Part shown: positions 63,001-64,000 of the stretch, in pieces
Layout: the number at the start of each line of letters is the position of its first letter
Position numbering within the stretch: position 1 is the stretch's first letter
From: Diploscapter coronatus
Lineage: Eukaryota; Nematoda; Chromadorea; Rhabditida; Rhabditidae
Direction of reading: 5' to 3'
DNA: 64,000 bases
Assembly: GCA_964036155.1 (NCBI GenBank)
Contig: OZ038422.1
Coordinates: 63,759,201-63,823,200, forward strand
The notes under the pieces: model-generated
The model's input: only the letters and a program-made list of their open reading frames with translations
Told to the model about the DNA's origin: nothing
Database searches by the model: none
Position numbers and translations under genes: made by a program

Positions 63001-63960
63001 ATTTTGAAAAGAAAACGACAGTAATATTTTATTTTAAAAATGTTGGTCTTTCAAAAAGGAACAGCACTCCAACATAAAATTTAGGAATTATTTAAAATTT
63101 GTAGGTCCTTAGGCGATCTAACCTACCTCCGACTTTGGATCGGCAACCCCGGTCAAGAACACCGAGAATCGTGGTACTGTAACCGAGTTGTCATTAAGGA
63201 TATGCAAGTAAAACAAAATTTAAATCCGAATTTTTCTTTAATTTGAATACATTTTTAGACCGACATAAACTACTATTTCCCGGTGCATAATTGGCTTGGA
63301 ACTACGAATGGGGATGGACAGGTAAAATTCACACATATTAAAAATTTTATTTAAGTTAATAATAAACAAATTAAATCTTCAGGCCGAAAGACTTGTCGAG
63401 GTTTGCAATAAACGACGATTTTTGGACGAGGCAATGAGTATGCATAACGTTGGGGAAATCATCAGCTATATCGCTATGTATACAGGTAACTGGCTTTAAT
63501 TAGGGTAATTACTAATTAGTCAATTAATTCCCCTATTTAGCTATAATGAATTATCTAATTACCCAATTAAGGCGGTTGCGTTCGGACTAGAATTCGAGTT
63601 ACACGGTCTATCCAAGCTATTTCGGTATTCTTTTCGCTGGTAGTGGCGTGCATGGTTAATTTACTGATTGCTTTAAATGTTAGATTTTTTAAAAAATTTT
63701 CTACAAATTTAATTTCTTTAGGAGACCTTCTACGATAACGAAACGGTCACCACATTTTTCGGCTATAGCTTTACATTGCTGGATGTAAATTTGTTTAAAA
63801 ATGTTTAATTTTAATTCCAACTTAGGGCTTACTCGGAATAGCTTTAGCTATATTTGTCGCTTTGGTTTGTGGTGTTCTACCATTCATAATGTCCACAATC
63901 ATGAACTCTCGCGAAGTTGAAATGGTAGAAGCCCTGGAATCCCGAGATGCCGCTTATAAG
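54044..63960 (+). CDS. lov-1: LOV-1/polycystin-1 homologue (3' partial)
   Basis: Large ciliary sensory receptor; in C. elegans LOV-1 works with PKD-2 in male sensory neurons. Thirty-eight exons with matching phases give 1970 residues to 63960, where the window ends soon after a donor. Order: signal peptide (MRFLPFLILIFAIS); a Ser/Thr mucin-like region (about 60-650), most of it in one 1335-bp exon (55443-56777) with a basic Thr/Ser-rich end; a long extracellular part (56878-61716); a GPS site with CESYHLTTF in which cleavage would fall between L1643 and T1644; TM1 (about 1672-1691, exon 62512-62646); a PLAT domain (about 1715-1830, MYMLVVETG, TTPWSLGDLTYLRLWIG, WYCNRVVIKD); then TM2 (about 1880-1902) and TM3 (about 1926-1950). 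The remaining polycystin membrane helices lie right of the window. Exon 3 donor and exon 23 acceptor were set by frame. Confidence 0.9.
54604..56777 (+). repeat. Mucin-like Ser/Thr-rich coding stretch of lov-1
   Basis: Exons at 54604-54880, 55021-55182, 55223-55391 and 55443-56777 code for runs such as STSASTSESTTKLTT and SSRSSRRTTAS, built from TCA/TCG/ACG/ACT codons. It is low in complexity but not a strict tandem repeat, and should be heavily O-glycosylated. Open frames on the opposite strand are shadows of this composition. Confidence 0.8.
61747..61875. repeat. 129-bp inverted repeat in lov-1 intron
   Basis: TTGATTGGAGAGGAAATCGA at the left end and its near complement ATATCGACGTTCTCTCCAATCAA at the right end enclose a CG-rich core (GCGAAATAGCGAGTCGCG). 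It sits in the 607-bp intron 61717-62323, one of the longest in lov-1, and is probably a MITE remnant. Confidence 0.6.
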
Positions 63961-64000
63961 GTTGCCGTTTTATATCATTTTGTTACAAGTGACTAAAATT

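Overview
The window looks like nuclear DNA of a nematode. Genes are cut by many short introns (mostly 40-150 bp) ending in TTTTCAG or TTTTAG, and intergenic DNA is AT-rich. The gene set matches worm and animal families: a KIF21/KLP-12 kinesin tail, a MON1/SAND-1 protein, a GRASP-1 coiled coil, an MSP-domain sperm-type protein and a LOV-1/polycystin-1 homologue. Several start codons sit directly behind a TTTCAG-like acceptor, as expected for spliced-leader trans-splicing. I rebuilt exons by hand from splice sites and reading-frame phase. Family assignments rest on recognised motifs; no search was run.

Layout. 1-13.8 kb (+): the C-terminal part of a KIF21-type kinesin, lying behind and across two unusually long introns (more than 4.3 kb and 5.3 kb). 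15.5-20.4 kb (+): a Toll-like leucine-rich-repeat receptor that has the full Toll ectodomain cysteine layout but no TIR domain; one intron holds a 0.8 kb foldback element. 20.7-23.7 kb (-): an SLC22-type organic-ion transporter, convergent with the Toll-like gene. 25.4-25.8 kb (+): a small secreted protein. 26.2-28.3 kb (-): a two-RRM hnRNP-like protein. 29.3-32.4 kb (-): an SLC5 sodium-coupled transporter.

33.9-64 kb is a run of plus-strand genes: a small two-TM protein, gras-1, sand-1, a membrane protein ending in an AMPK-beta-like glycogen-binding (CBM48-like) fold, a secreted Cys-type glutathione peroxidase, mitochondrial acyl carrier protein, the tRNA-splicing endonuclease catalytic subunit SEN2, and lov-1, which runs off the right edge. 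Inside a sand-1 intron, on the opposite strand, sits an MSP-domain gene. Spacing of AATAAA signals to the next acceptor (about 45-200 bp) suggests nematode-style operons, most clearly sand-1 to the CBM gene and gpx-acp-tsen2-lov-1.

The non-coding DNA carries several repeat layers: two large foldback elements, two or three small inverted-repeat elements, and short dispersed motif families that recur in introns of unrelated genes. The most interesting observations are the TIR-less Toll-like receptor, the membrane-tethered CBM48-like protein with a foldback element starting at one of its splice donors, the nested MSP gene, and the dispersed intronic motif close to AAGCTGATCTTCATCAAAA.
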